A stretch of 64,000 nucleotides of DNA. Origin: Myxococcales bacterium (GTDB taxonomy: Bacteria > Myxococcota_A > Polyangia > Polyangiales > Polyangiaceae). The stretch is taken from positions 2,232,001-2,296,000 of the forward strand of contig JADJQX010000007.1 in the NCBI GenBank assembly GCA_016712525.1, in the 5' to 3' direction. Numbering within the stretch: the stretch's first letter is position 1; each line of letters opens with the position of its first letter. The notes beneath the pieces are model-generated. The model saw only the letters and a list, made by a program, of their open reading frames with translations, was not told the origin of the DNA and made no database searches. This document shows, in pieces, positions 25,735-34,363 of the stretch. The position numbers were made by a program, and so were the translations under genes.

Positions 25735-26211
25735 TCAGCGCACGAGCCCGAAGAAGCCGAAGAAGTAGACGATGGCGACCCACTCGCGACGGACCCCGCG
25801 CGCGTACCCGATCGTCGACCGGCTCGCGCTCTCGACCCGGCCGTCCGGCAGGATGTAGCCCAACGTCGATCGGCTCGCGTTCTCGACCCGGCCGTCCGGC
25901 AGGATGTACCCGAGCGTCGATCGGCTCGCGCTCTCCACACGCCCCTCCGACGTCACGTACCCGAGCGTCGATCGGCTCGCGTTCTCGACGCGGCCCTCGG
26001 ACGTCACGTACCCGAGCGTCGATCGGCTCGCGCTCTCCACACGCCCCTCCGACGTCACGTACCCGAGCGTCGACCGGCTCGCGCTCTCGATCGGCTCGGC
26101 GAGCGCGGCGGAGGCGAGGGCGGACACGAAGACCACGACGAAGGCGAAGGGGGCGAACCTCACGGGAGCGTAAGACGCGCCGACACGCCGATCATTCACA
26201 CGCGGCCTCAC
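25735..26211 (-). CDS. Secreted six-repeat beta-flower-like protein
   Basis: This 158-residue protein has a signal peptide (RFAPFAFVVVFVSALASAALA) and six 17-residue repeats of the form E-S/N-ASRSTLGY-V/I-x-x-E/D-GRV, then STIGYARGVRREW and a hydrophobic end AIVYFFGFFGL. The repeats and the ending look like the 4/5-fold beta-flower proteins known mainly from Bacteroidota; this is from memory, not from a search. The GTG start at 26211 overlaps the stop of the B12-radical-SAM gene by 4 bases; a GTG at 26163 just before the signal peptide is an alternative. It is the third gene of the radical-SAM operon. Confidence 0.75.
   Translation of the reverse strand: MRPRVNDRRVGASYAPVRFAPFAFVVVFVSALASAALAEPIESASRSTLGYVTSEGRVESASRSTLGYVTSEGRVENASRSTLGYVTSEGRVESASRSTLGYILPDGRVENASRSTLGYILPDGRVESASRSTIGYARGVRREWVAIVYFFGFFGLVR
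25811..26091 (-). repeat. 51-bp tandem repeats in beta-flower gene
   Basis: About 5.5 copies of a 51-base unit coding the 17-residue repeat. Copies alternate between a VTSEGRV and an ILPDGRV form, and between ESAS and ENAS, showing duplication of two-unit blocks. Confidence 0.8.
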
Positions 26212-28442
26212 ACGACCTTGAGCCGCACCTTGCCCCGCGGGGCCGCCTCGACCGGGGCCCGGCGCGCGGGCTCCGCGGCGACCACGTGGGTGCGCGCCGG
26301 CACGTAGAGCACGTCGGCTACGGCCTCCCGCACGATGGCGCCGTCTTCGTCCAGCCGGACCCGCTCGAGCACCTGGGCGCCGTCTCCGCCCGCGCGCGTG
26401 ATGGGCAGGACGAGCACCGCGTGACCGAGCCGCTCGAGGAAGAGCTTCGGGATCTCGCCTACGGCAAAACCGACGACGACCGCATCCCAAGGGGGGCCCT
26501 CCCAGACCTCGGGGGAGAACGCACTCGCGGCCAAAAGCTCCGCATTTTCATAGGTTTGCAAAAGGCGTTGGCCGACCGCGACGAGCGCCGGATCGAGCTC
26601 GACGCCGCGCACGAAGCCCCTATCCCCGACGAGGCGCGCGAGGAGCGCGGTGCCGTAGCCCGTGCCTGCGCCAAGGTCGAGGACCCGCATGCCTTCACGA
26701 ATGCCCGCGGCCGTGAAGGTCGTCGCGTAGGCGTGGAACGCGCTCACGCTCGAGAGGCCTTCGCGATCGAGGCGCACGGCCACGTCTTTGGTGCTCGCGA
26801 GGAGCTCGTCGGGCGGGACGAAACGCTCCCGCGGGACCTCGACGAGGGCCTCGAGGAGCGAAGGCGCGAGGTCACCGGAGGTACGCGCCATCGCCGCGAC
26901 GTTCCGAGCCCGGAGGGCGGCGAGGAGGGACGCGACCTCGGCGTCTTTCGCGAGCTCGTCGCGCGCGCGCGTGGTCTTCCCGGTGTACTTGGACCACGCG
27001 TAGTACCGCTCGCGAAAGTAGAGCCGCGAGCGATCCGAGAGCTGCTCGAGCTGGCCCTCGAGCGCGCGCAAGAAGTACGGGCGGGAAGGCCCCGCGTACG
27101 CGAAACGCGACGGGAGCTCCCGCAAAATGGGCTCGAAGAGCTCCTTCATGAGGGCGTCGCGGCGGGAGTACGTGAGCTCGCGCGACGGGTCGACCCACTC
27201 GGAGAGGAACGCCTGATCGCCGTCCTTCCACCACTCGGGCCTGTGCACCTTCGTGCCGAAGCGGCGCCCGTACTCGTCGAGCTCGTCGTCGATCGGAGAG
27301 CCCGGGTAGAACCGGAACGGGTCGATCGAGAGGAAGCCCGTCGTGGCCTCGGGCTCGAGGAAGAGCCGCTTCATGTAGGCCGCCGAGGCGCGCATCGAGG
27401 CCTCGGTCTCGCCGGGGTGGCCGACGATCACGTTGGCGCCCCACGGGACCCCGAGCTCGTGGGCGCGGCGCCCGACCTCGAGCATGCGATCGAGGTAGTC
27501 GTGGAGGCGGCCGGCCTTACGAATGGTGGCGAGCATCTCGGGATCCCCCGACTCGAGCCCGAAGCCCGGCGCGCAGTTCGCGGACCGAAAGAGGCGGAGG
27601 TCCTCGTCGTCGACCATGTCGACGCGGATGAGGAGCCAGTTTTTGTCGGACGGGAGCCCGAGCTCGGAGAGCCTCGAGAGAAACTCCCTCCGCCACGCCT
27701 TGGGCATGCCGAAGAGCGCGTCGGCGAAGTACACCGTCCAGCCCGAGAGGCCGAGGAAGGCATGCAGCTTCTTTAGCTCGTCGATCGCACGATCGACCGA
27801 GTAGCCGCGCCAGCTCACCTCGCGCTTGGCTTTTTCCATGCAGAATGCACAGTCGAACGGGCACCCGCGCGAGAGGTACACCTCGACCTGGCTCGCGACC
27901 TTGCGCGCGATCGGGCGGTAGCGGGAGAGGAAGCCGTAGTCGGTCTCGGGGAGGTCGTCGAGGCGGGTGATAGGGTCGGGGCCCAGGATTTCCCCGCGGA
28001 TCGGCGCGCCGCCGCGGACCGAGTCGACCACCTTGGCCATGGGCTTTTCGCCCTCGCCCACCACGGCCACGTCGAAGGGGGACCCGTCGTAGACGATGTC
28101 GCGTGGGCGCGCGCTCACGTGGTACCCGCCGCCCACGAGGAGCGCACGAGGGTGCGCCGCGCGGGCGATCTCGGCGAGGGCCGACACGAGGAGGTAGTCG
28201 AACGACGAATAGACCGAGAAGCCGATGACGTCGTAGCCGCGGCCGTCGGGCCCCGCGAAGAGCTTCGCCAGGTCGACCTTGCCGAACGCTCGCTCGCACG
28301 CGAGATCGCACACGGTGACGTCGGCCCCAGCGCGCGCGCGGAGGTAACCGGCGAGGCCCACGAGCTGCGGCACACCGAAGTTGCCCGCGGCCGCGCCCTC
28401 CGACCCCGGCCACACGAGGAGGACCTTCGGGCATGTGCTCAT
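26208..28442 (-). CDS. B12-binding radical SAM enzyme fused to isoaspartyl-methyltransferase-like domain
   Basis: This 744-residue protein has three parts. Residues of about 5-165 are a cobalamin-binding-like Rossmann domain (VLLVWPGSEG, YDVIGFSVYSS, LLVGGGYHVS). Residues of about 185-400 are a radical SAM core with C194, C198 and C201 in RGCPFDCAFC. Residues of about 500-720 resemble protein-L-isoaspartate O-methyltransferase: VEVPRERFVPP, then LDLGAGTGYGTALLA (588-602) and VELDPALV. Radical SAM-B12 enzymes methylate or rearrange unactivated carbons; PCMT domains methylate Asp/isoAsp carboxylates. The ATG overlaps the stop of the SPASM gene and the stop overlaps the beta-flower start, so three genes form one operon. 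The substrate is unknown. Confidence 0.85.
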   Translation of the reverse strand: MSTCPKVLLVWPGSEGAAAGNFGVPQLVGLAGYLRARAGADVTVCDLACERAFGKVDLAKLFAGPDGRGYDVIGFSVYSSFDYLLVSALAEIARAAHPRALLVGGGYHVSARPRDIVYDGSPFDVAVVGEGEKPMAKVVDSVRGGAPIRGEILGPDPITRLDDLPETDYGFLSRYRPIARKVASQVEVYLSRGCPFDCAFCMEKAKREVSWRGYSVDRAIDELKKLHAFLGLSGWTVYFADALFGMPKAWRREFLSRLSELGLPSDKNWLLIRVDMVDDEDLRLFRSANCAPGFGLESGDPEMLATIRKAGRLHDYLDRMLEVGRRAHELGVPWGANVIVGHPGETEASMRASAAYMKRLFLEPEATTGFLSIDPFRFYPGSPIDDELDEYGRRFGTKVHRPEWWKDGDQAFLSEWVDPSRELTYSRRDALMKELFEPILRELPSRFAYAGPSRPYFLRALEGQLEQLSDRSRLYFRERYYAWSKYTGKTTRARDELAKDAEVASLLAALRARNVAAMARTSGDLAPSLLEALVEVPRERFVPPDELLASTKDVAVRLDREGLSSVSAFHAYATTFTAAGIREGMRVLDLGAGTGYGTALLARLVGDRGFVRGVELDPALVAVGQRLLQTYENAELLAASAFSPEVWEGPPWDAVVVGFAVGEIPKLFLERLGHAVLVLPITRAGGDGAQVLERVRLDEDGAIVREAVADVLYVPARTHVVAAEPARRAPVEAAPRGKVRLKVV

Positions 28443-29545
28443 GCGGGCGCGTTCGCCGTCTTGCGACGGACGAGCCGGCCGAGAGGCACGAAGGGCTCGC
28501 TCTTGGCTCGCGCCGCCTTGAGCTCGGCGGAGAAGGCGTCGTCCACGTGCTGCGCGACGAACGGGTCGAGACCGCGCGCCGTGAAGACGCTCTCCGACGC
28601 GGCGCCGCAGCCGCCGATGCAGCTCGCCTTCATGGGGCACGGGGCGCAGAACTCGGGCACGACGTCGCGGTAGCGGGCCACGATCTCCGAGGTGACCGAG
28701 GCGGCGAAGCTCTCGCCCCTGTCGGTGTGGCCGACCACGTCGGTGTGGAGGGTGCAGTTTCGGAGCTTCCCGTCGGTGCCGAGCGCGAACTCCTGGGCCT
28801 CGGTGCCGATCGGGCACGACGAGAAGCGCACGTGAGGGAAGTCTTTCGTGTCGACCACGCACGGCGGCACCGGCATGGTCACCTGCACCGTCATGCCGCG
28901 ATCGCGCGCGAAGGGCTCTGCCTGCGCGAGGGCCGTGAGCACGTCGCTCCGCGAGGGCAAGAGCTCGGCGATCTGCTCGGAGGCGTAGCCCGCCGGCGAG
29001 TACCGCGAGAGCGCGATGTCACGCACCCCGAGGCTGGCAAAAAGCTCGAGGATCTCTTTGATCTTGTTCGCATTTTTGCGTGTCACCACCACGCACCCGG
29101 AGACCTTGACGCCCTTGCCGACGAGGGCACGGATCCCCGCGAGGGTGGGCTCGAAGTGGCCCGGCCCCACGTGCGCTTCGTGGAGCGCGGCGTCCGGCCC
29201 GTTCAGTGTAATCTGCACAAAATGAGGCTTGAAGGGGGCGAGGCGCTCCGCGTGGGCCTCGGTGACGATCCCGCCGTTCGAGATGAGGATGGCCCGGAGG
29301 CCGTGGCTCTCGAGGCGTTCGAGCACCTGGAAGAGGTCGGCCCGCGCGAAGGGCTCACCGCCCGTGAGGGTCACGTGATCCCACTCGACCTCGGTCGCGG
29401 CGCGGTCGACGAGCTCGAGGAGGCGCTCGGTCGAGAGGGCCTGGGCCTCCTTTTTGTCGCCCCTCCAGTCGTTGTAGCAGTAGCCGCACTTCTGGTTGCA
29501 GTAGCCGGTGAGCTCGATGGCGAGGGAGTGCCGCTTGGGCCGCAT
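28439..29545 (-). CDS. Radical SAM protein with SPASM-type C-terminal domain
   Basis: This 368-residue protein has the radical SAM motif C-x3-C-x2-C (C16, C20, C23 in GYCNQKCGYCYNDW), TLTGGEP and a C-terminal SPASM region. That region reads FSSCPIG...DGKLRNCTLH and EFCAPCPMKASCIGGCG, which can ligate auxiliary iron-sulfur clusters. Such enzymes commonly modify ribosomally made peptides or small proteins, but they also include anaerobic sulfatase maturases. It is the first gene of the radical-SAM operon and overlaps the next gene by 4 bases. The start at 29545 gives MRPKRHSLAIELTG. Confidence 0.87.
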   Translation of the reverse strand: MRPKRHSLAIELTGYCNQKCGYCYNDWRGDKKEAQALSTERLLELVDRAATEVEWDHVTLTGGEPFARADLFQVLERLESHGLRAILISNGGIVTEAHAERLAPFKPHFVQITLNGPDAALHEAHVGPGHFEPTLAGIRALVGKGVKVSGCVVVTRKNANKIKEILELFASLGVRDIALSRYSPAGYASEQIAELLPSRSDVLTALAQAEPFARDRGMTVQVTMPVPPCVVDTKDFPHVRFSSCPIGTEAQEFALGTDGKLRNCTLHTDVVGHTDRGESFAASVTSEIVARYRDVVPEFCAPCPMKASCIGGCGAASESVFTARGLDPFVAQHVDDAFSAELKAARAKSEPFVPLGRLVRRKTANAPA

Positions 29546-29669
29546 GGTGCTCGAAGCATTTCCCACCCCATGCGCTCGGTCAAGGAAGGGCCGCGCGTCA
29601 TGCCCGAGAGCGTCGAAACGTCCCGTTCCGGCGTGCCGCCGACGACCGAGTCGTGTTAGGCCTCGCGCG

Positions 29670-31187
29670 ATGACGACGCCCGAGAGCGAGCCCCTAGGCG
29701 AGAACACGCCCGGAACCGAGGGCGAGCCGCCCGTCCCCGTGACCCGGTTCGAGAAGCTCTTCGGGCACCCGCCGGGGCTCTTCGTCCTCTTCTTCACCGA
29801 GATGTGGGAGCGGTTCTCGTTCTACGGCATGCGCGGGCTCCTCAAGGGCTACATGCTCTACTTCCTCTTCGTCGAGTCGAGGCAGATCCTCTACATCGCC
29901 GAGGACGCCCCCGAGGGCGCAGCGAGCCCCGTCGTGCACGGCGATCCGTCGGCCGTCCTGGGGTGGCCCACGCTGCAGAAGATCTTCCTCGCGATCGACC
30001 CGCACATGGCCCTCCAGGGGCAGGCGTCGCTCGTGTACGGCCTCTACAACGGGCTTGTGTATCTTACACCCGTCTTCGGCGGCTACCTGGCCGACAAGTA
30101 CTTCGGGCAACGCAAGATCGTCATGGTGGGGGCGCTGCTCATGGCGCTCGGCGAGTTCTTGATGGGCTCGACGCACCTCTTCTTCGTGGCGCTGCTCGTG
30201 CTCATCGTCGGCAACGGGGCCTTCAAGCCGAACATCTCGACCCAGGTCGGCAACCTCTACCGCGAGGGCGACCCGCGCCGCGACCGCGCCTACTCGATCT
30301 TCTACGTGGGCATCAACGTGGGCTCGTTCATCTGCAACCTCGTGTGCGGCACGCTCGCGGCGGTCTACGGGTGGAAGTACGGCTTCTGGGCGGCGGGGGT
30401 CGGCCTCTTGCTCGGCCTCGTGGGGTACGTCGCCGGCCAGAAGTACCTCGCCAAAGACAACATGATGCTCACGAAGGGCGCGGCCGCCGAAGAGGGCCCC
30501 AAGGAGGCCGCCGCCACGCCGGCGAAGAAGGGCCTCACCCGCGACGAGAAGCTCGTCATCGCGGCGCTCGTCGGCCTCTGCGCGCTGAACGTGCCCTTCT
30601 GGGCCGTGTACGAGCAGCAGGGCAACACGATGCAGACGTGGGCGGACAAGAACACCATCTGGCCGACGATCGCCGGCTTCCAGATCCCGACCGCGTGGTT
30701 CCAGTCGTTCAACCCGTTCATGATCATGGTGCTCACGCCGGCGGTGAACGGCCTCTGGACCTACCAGCAGAAGCGCGGGAAAGAGCCGAGCACCGTGTCG
30801 AAGATGGCCATCGGCTCGCTCATCTTGGGCCTGTCGTTCGTGGTCATGGCGGTGGGCGTGAGGGTGATCGGGGAGAACGGCAAGGGCTCCCTCTTCTGGC
30901 CGTTCTTCGCCACGCTCGTCATCACGGTGGGCGAGCTCTACCTGTCCCCCATCGGCCTGTCCCTCGTGACCAAGGCGTCGCCGAAGCGCCTCGTGTCGCT
31001 CATGATGGGCGTGTGGTTCGTCTCGAGCTTCCTCGGCGGTTTTGCGTCCGGCGTGCTCGGCGTATTCTACAAGGACGGCCACCACGAGCGCTTCTTCTGG
31101 ATCATGGTGGCCATCGGCGTGAACACGGCCTTGGCCATGTGGGCGTTCAACAAACCGCTCCGCAAGATCCTGGGCACGAACGCGTGA
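29670..31187 (+). CDS. POT-family proton-dependent oligopeptide transporter
   Basis: This 505-residue membrane protein has about 13-14 helices. ERFSFYGMRGLL near the N-terminus, GGYLADKYFGQRK, and the family motif region FYVGINVGSFICNLVCGTLAAVYGWKYGFWAAG are typical of PTR2/POT transporters, which import di- and tripeptides with protons; the ExxER-like helix 1 motif is reduced to EMWERF. It is divergent from the radical-SAM operon, so a functional link through peptides is possible but unproven. Confidence 0.93.
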   Translation: MTTPESEPLGENTPGTEGEPPVPVTRFEKLFGHPPGLFVLFFTEMWERFSFYGMRGLLKGYMLYFLFVESRQILYIAEDAPEGAASPVVHGDPSAVLGWPTLQKIFLAIDPHMALQGQASLVYGLYNGLVYLTPVFGGYLADKYFGQRKIVMVGALLMALGEFLMGSTHLFFVALLVLIVGNGAFKPNISTQVGNLYREGDPRRDRAYSIFYVGINVGSFICNLVCGTLAAVYGWKYGFWAAGVGLLLGLVGYVAGQKYLAKDNMMLTKGAAAEEGPKEAAATPAKKGLTRDEKLVIAALVGLCALNVPFWAVYEQQGNTMQTWADKNTIWPTIAGFQIPTAWFQSFNPFMIMVLTPAVNGLWTYQQKRGKEPSTVSKMAIGSLILGLSFVVMAVGVRVIGENGKGSLFWPFFATLVITVGELYLSPIGLSLVTKASPKRLVSLMMGVWFVSSFLGGFASGVLGVFYKDGHHERFFWIMVAIGVNTALAMWAFNKPLRKILGTNA

Positions 31188-31210
31188 GCTAGGCCAGTCG
31201 AGACGACGCC

Positions 31211-32164
31211 ATGGCGACCGAACCGCCGACCGAACCGCCGACCGACGACGACGACAAACCTTCGAGGGCGCGCCTCGGGCTCTTGCTGCTCGCGCTCGTG
31301 GGCGTGGCCGGGCTCGCGGCGCGGAGGCTCGGCCCGACGCTGCTCTACTCCTTGCGGCACAAGGACCCGGTCGTCGTGCCGCACGAGGGCGAGCCGGTGC
31401 TGCCGACGGTCACCTACACTCACCTGCCGGGCACGGTGCGCGAGACCCACGAGGAGCTCACGGTCGACGGCCTCTCGCGCCGGTACGTGCTGCTCGTGCC
31501 GCACACGCCGAAGCCCGGGCCGCTCCCGCTCGTGCTCGTCTTCCACGGCGACGGGGGCTCCGACCGCTCGTTCCACGACGGCTTCCCGTTCGAGACGGCG
31601 AGCGGTGACGGGGCCATCGTGGCTTACCCGAACGGGCGTGACGCGAGCTGGGAGCTCCACGAGGGCCGACGGGACAACACCGACATCCATTTCGTCGAGG
31701 CCATCGTCGCGGACCTCGCCAAGAAGATGCCGATCGACACGACGCGCGTCTTCGGCAGCGGGTACTCGAGCGGGGGCTTCTTCATCAACCTCGTGGCCTG
31801 CGAGGTGCCCGGCTTTTTCCGCGCGATCGCGTCGAGCGCGGGGGGCGCGCCGCACGGACGCGCCGAGAAACACGCGAACGGGTTCACCAAGTGCGAGGGG
31901 CAGGTGCCCGTCGCGACCATGGCCCTCCACGGCACGCACGACTTCGGCGTAGGCCTCGAGAGCGGCGTGTTCTCGGCGCAGTACTGGGCGTACGTGAACG
32001 GTTGCGACACGAGCGCGATGGAGACCACCGCCTACGCCGAGTGCCACGCCTACCGCAGCTGCCCCAAGGAGAAGCCGGTCGTCTTCTGCAAGGTCGACGG
32101 CCTCGGGCACTGGGTGTGGGATCGCGCGGCCGAGGCGTCGTGGACGTTCTTCAAGCGCTCGTGA
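31211..32164 (+). CDS. Membrane-anchored alpha/beta-hydrolase esterase (PHB depolymerase/LpqC-like)
   Basis: This 317-residue protein has an N-terminal membrane anchor (ARLGLLLLALVGVAGLAA) and an esterase domain. The nucleophile elbow is GSGYSSGGFF; PLVLVFHGDGGSD forms the oxyanion region, and LHGTHD and GLGHWVW hold the Asp and His candidates. The order is that of the LpqC/feruloyl esterase/PHB depolymerase family. It should act outside the cytoplasmic membrane on an ester I cannot name. It follows the POT gene by 23 bases and may share its transcript. Confidence 0.82.
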   Translation: MATEPPTEPPTDDDDKPSRARLGLLLLALVGVAGLAARRLGPTLLYSLRHKDPVVVPHEGEPVLPTVTYTHLPGTVRETHEELTVDGLSRRYVLLVPHTPKPGPLPLVLVFHGDGGSDRSFHDGFPFETASGDGAIVAYPNGRDASWELHEGRRDNTDIHFVEAIVADLAKKMPIDTTRVFGSGYSSGGFFINLVACEVPGFFRAIASSAGGAPHGRAEKHANGFTKCEGQVPVATMALHGTHDFGVGLESGVFSAQYWAYVNGCDTSAMETTAYAECHAYRSCPKEKPVVFCKVDGLGHWVWDRAAEASWTFFKRS

Positions 32165-32261
32165 GCCGCGCATGAGCTCGAAACGAACGTAGGCGACCTC
32201 ACGCGTCGGCGTCGTGCTCCCGGTCGACGGCCTCTGCGTGCTACTGGGTCACGGCCCGACG

Positions 32262-33719
32262 ATGAGCCGAAGCCTCACCCTGACCGCGATCTTGCTCTCG
32301 ATGTTCCTCGCGGCCATGGAGGCCACCGTGGTCGCGACCGCGATGCCGAGCATCGTCGCCGAGCTCCACGGGCTCTCGCTCTACGGGTGGGTCGGTGCGA
32401 TCTACATGCTCGCCTCGACGCTCACCATGCCGCTCTACGGCAAGGTGGCCGATCTCTACGGCAGAAAACCGGTGCTCCTCTCGGCGCTCTTCGTGTTCCT
32501 CGTCGGGAGCGTCGCGAGCGGCCTCGCGCGCTCGATGCTCGCGCTCGTCGTCTTCCGAGCGGTGCAGGGCGTGGGGGCAGGCGGCATCCAGCCCGTCGCG
32601 CTCACCATCGTCGGAGACCTCTACAGGCCCGAGGAGCGCGCGAAGGTGCAGGGCCTCTTCGGCGCGATCTGGGCGTTCGCCGGCACGTCGGGCCCGCTCC
32701 TCGGAGGGTTCCTCGTGCACGCGCTCTCGTGGAGGTGGGTCTTCTTCGTGAACGTCCCCTTCGCGCTCTTTTCGTTCGGGCTGCTCGCGGTCGCGTTCCG
32801 AGAGGACGTGGCTCGAAAGAAGGTGCGCTTCGACGCGCTCGGGAGCCTGCTCTTGGCCGCCGCCGTCACGAGCCTGCTCGCCGGCGCGAGCCACACACGC
32901 CCGGAGGTGACCCTCCCCGTGGGCGTGCTTCTCCTCGCGGCGTTCGTCTACGTGGAGACACGCGCGGCCGACCCCGTGCTCCCGCCGAGCCTCTTCCGAC
33001 GACGCGTGATCGTGGTCTCGAGCCTCTCGTCGGCGACGATCGGAGCCCTGATGGGTGGCACGATCACCTACCTCCCCCTCTATGCCCAGGCGGTGCTCGG
33101 AGAGACCCCGACACGCGCCGGGCTCCTGCTCGCGCCGCTGCTCGTCGCCTGGCCCGTCGCCTCGACGCTCGCGGGGCGCGCCCTGCCGAAACACGGGTAC
33201 CGCCCGTTCGTGCGGGGAGGCCTCGGGCTCGTGATGGTGGCGTGTGTGGGGCTCTTCTTCGCGCTCCGCGCGCGCTCGGGCATCGTGGTGTGCGGCGCGT
33301 GCATGGGACTGCTGGGCGCGGGCAGCGGCCTCTCGAGCGTCGCGACGATCATCGCCGTGCAGGAGAGCGCCGAGTGGAACGAGCGCGGCGTGGCCACCGC
33401 GAGCAACATGTTCTTCCGGTCGGTGGGCGGAGCCCTCACGGTCGGCGCGATGGGCGCGGTCGTCGCTTCGGCGGTCGCGGAGCACGCCTCCCCCGAGCTG
33501 CTCGACGTGCTGCTCGGCCCCGAGCACGGCAAGGGTCTCGCGCCCGACGTGCTCGCGACGCTCGCGACCGACCTCTTCCACGGCACGGTCCGGGCCTTCG
33601 TGATCGTGCTCGTGCTCGGCGCGGTCGCCCTCGCGGCAGGCCTACTCTTCCCGAGCGTGGTGCCACGGGCGAAGCGCGACGGCGACACGCCCCCCGAGCT
33701 CGATCACGGCGCCGGCTGA
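32262..33719 (+). CDS. MFS drug exporter, DHA2 (EmrB/QacA) type
   Basis: This 485-residue protein has about 14 helices. LSMFLAAMEATVVATAMPSI is the DHA2 motif D1, KVADLYGRKP is the loop 2-3 signature, and RAVQGVGAGGIQPVAL is motif B. GAIWAFAGTSGPLLGGFL matches motif C of antiporters. It should pump drugs or other amphipathic compounds out with proton exchange. The ATG at 32262 is chosen; an upstream ATG at 32214 would add a poor leader. Asp-rich C-terminal tail. Confidence 0.92.
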   Translation: MSRSLTLTAILLSMFLAAMEATVVATAMPSIVAELHGLSLYGWVGAIYMLASTLTMPLYGKVADLYGRKPVLLSALFVFLVGSVASGLARSMLALVVFRAVQGVGAGGIQPVALTIVGDLYRPEERAKVQGLFGAIWAFAGTSGPLLGGFLVHALSWRWVFFVNVPFALFSFGLLAVAFREDVARKKVRFDALGSLLLAAAVTSLLAGASHTRPEVTLPVGVLLLAAFVYVETRAADPVLPPSLFRRRVIVVSSLSSATIGALMGGTITYLPLYAQAVLGETPTRAGLLLAPLLVAWPVASTLAGRALPKHGYRPFVRGGLGLVMVACVGLFFALRARSGIVVCGACMGLLGAGSGLSSVATIIAVQESAEWNERGVATASNMFFRSVGGALTVGAMGAVVASAVAEHASPELLDVLLGPEHGKGLAPDVLATLATDLFHGTVRAFVIVLVLGAVALAAGLLFPSVVPRAKRDGDTPPELDHGAG

Positions 33720-33724
33720 GACCG

Positions 33725-34363
33725 CTACCTCGCTGGCCCCGCGGGGACGACCTCGAAGAGCTCGTCGTCCGAGAGCCCGAGCACTTCGCGCCCCGCCTCT
33801 CCGAGCCGCTCGCGCGGGACGTTCTCGAACCGCGCGACGAACCCGGGAGAGGGCCGGAGGGCGACCGTCTCGCCCGTGCTCTTCTTTCGGTACGAGGTGC
33901 GCATGCGATCCCGAGGCACGGCCACGTGGGTGAGCGTGAGGCGCCCGAGGCTCGCTCCCGTGGAGGCCTGGGTCCCGTCGGCCACGCAGGTGAACTGGAC
34001 CTCGGCCGGGCTCTCGTGACGCACCTCGAGGTCGAACGAGCCACGCTCGAGGCCTAGTTTTTTCAGGGCGAAGGCGCCCATTCGGTAACCGAGCACCGCC
34101 CACGGACCTGCGCCGCCGTGGGCCTGGGCCACCGCCCGGAGGATCTCGTCGTCGCCCTGCGATGCCCCTTGGCCCGGGGCGCTCTCGTGACCGTGGCCGG
34201 GGTGCCCGTGCCCATGATGATGACGGGACGCGTCCGCGTGCGGCACGTGCGCGTTGGCCTCGGGCTTCGAGACCTCGGCGCTCCGCGGCGGAGCAGCAGG
34301 CGCGCACGAGACGACCGCGACCGCACCGAGCGCGGCGACCAACGCCCGTGACCACGCCCTCAC
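33725..34363 (-). CDS. FmdE-like lipoprotein with His-rich segment
   Basis: This 212-residue protein has a lipoprotein signal (ALGAVAVVSC). A mature N-terminal metal-binding-like stretch SRHHHGHGHPGHGH follows. The rest resembles the FmdE domain (formylmethanofuran dehydrogenase subunit E family): GAGPWAVLGYRMGAFALKKLGLERGSFDLEV, VQFTCVADGTQASTGASLG. FmdE proteins bind metal through Cys/His; here the Cys in FTCVADG and the His cluster are candidates. The combination suggests a periplasmic metal protein, but the biological role is not known. Coupled by 4 bases to the gene upstream. Confidence 0.8.
   Translation of the reverse strand: MRAWSRALVAALGAVAVVSCAPAAPPRSAEVSKPEANAHVPHADASRHHHGHGHPGHGHESAPGQGASQGDDEILRAVAQAHGGAGPWAVLGYRMGAFALKKLGLERGSFDLEVRHESPAEVQFTCVADGTQASTGASLGRLTLTHVAVPRDRMRTSYRKKSTGETVALRPSPGFVARFENVPRERLGEAGREVLGLSDDELFEVVPAGPAR

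Noticed and set aside
25735..26211. Beta-flower protein as a multi-core ribosomal peptide precursor
   Set aside because: Repeats look like a folded beta structure with a signal peptide and a typical family ending. I keep it only as a possible enzyme substrate.
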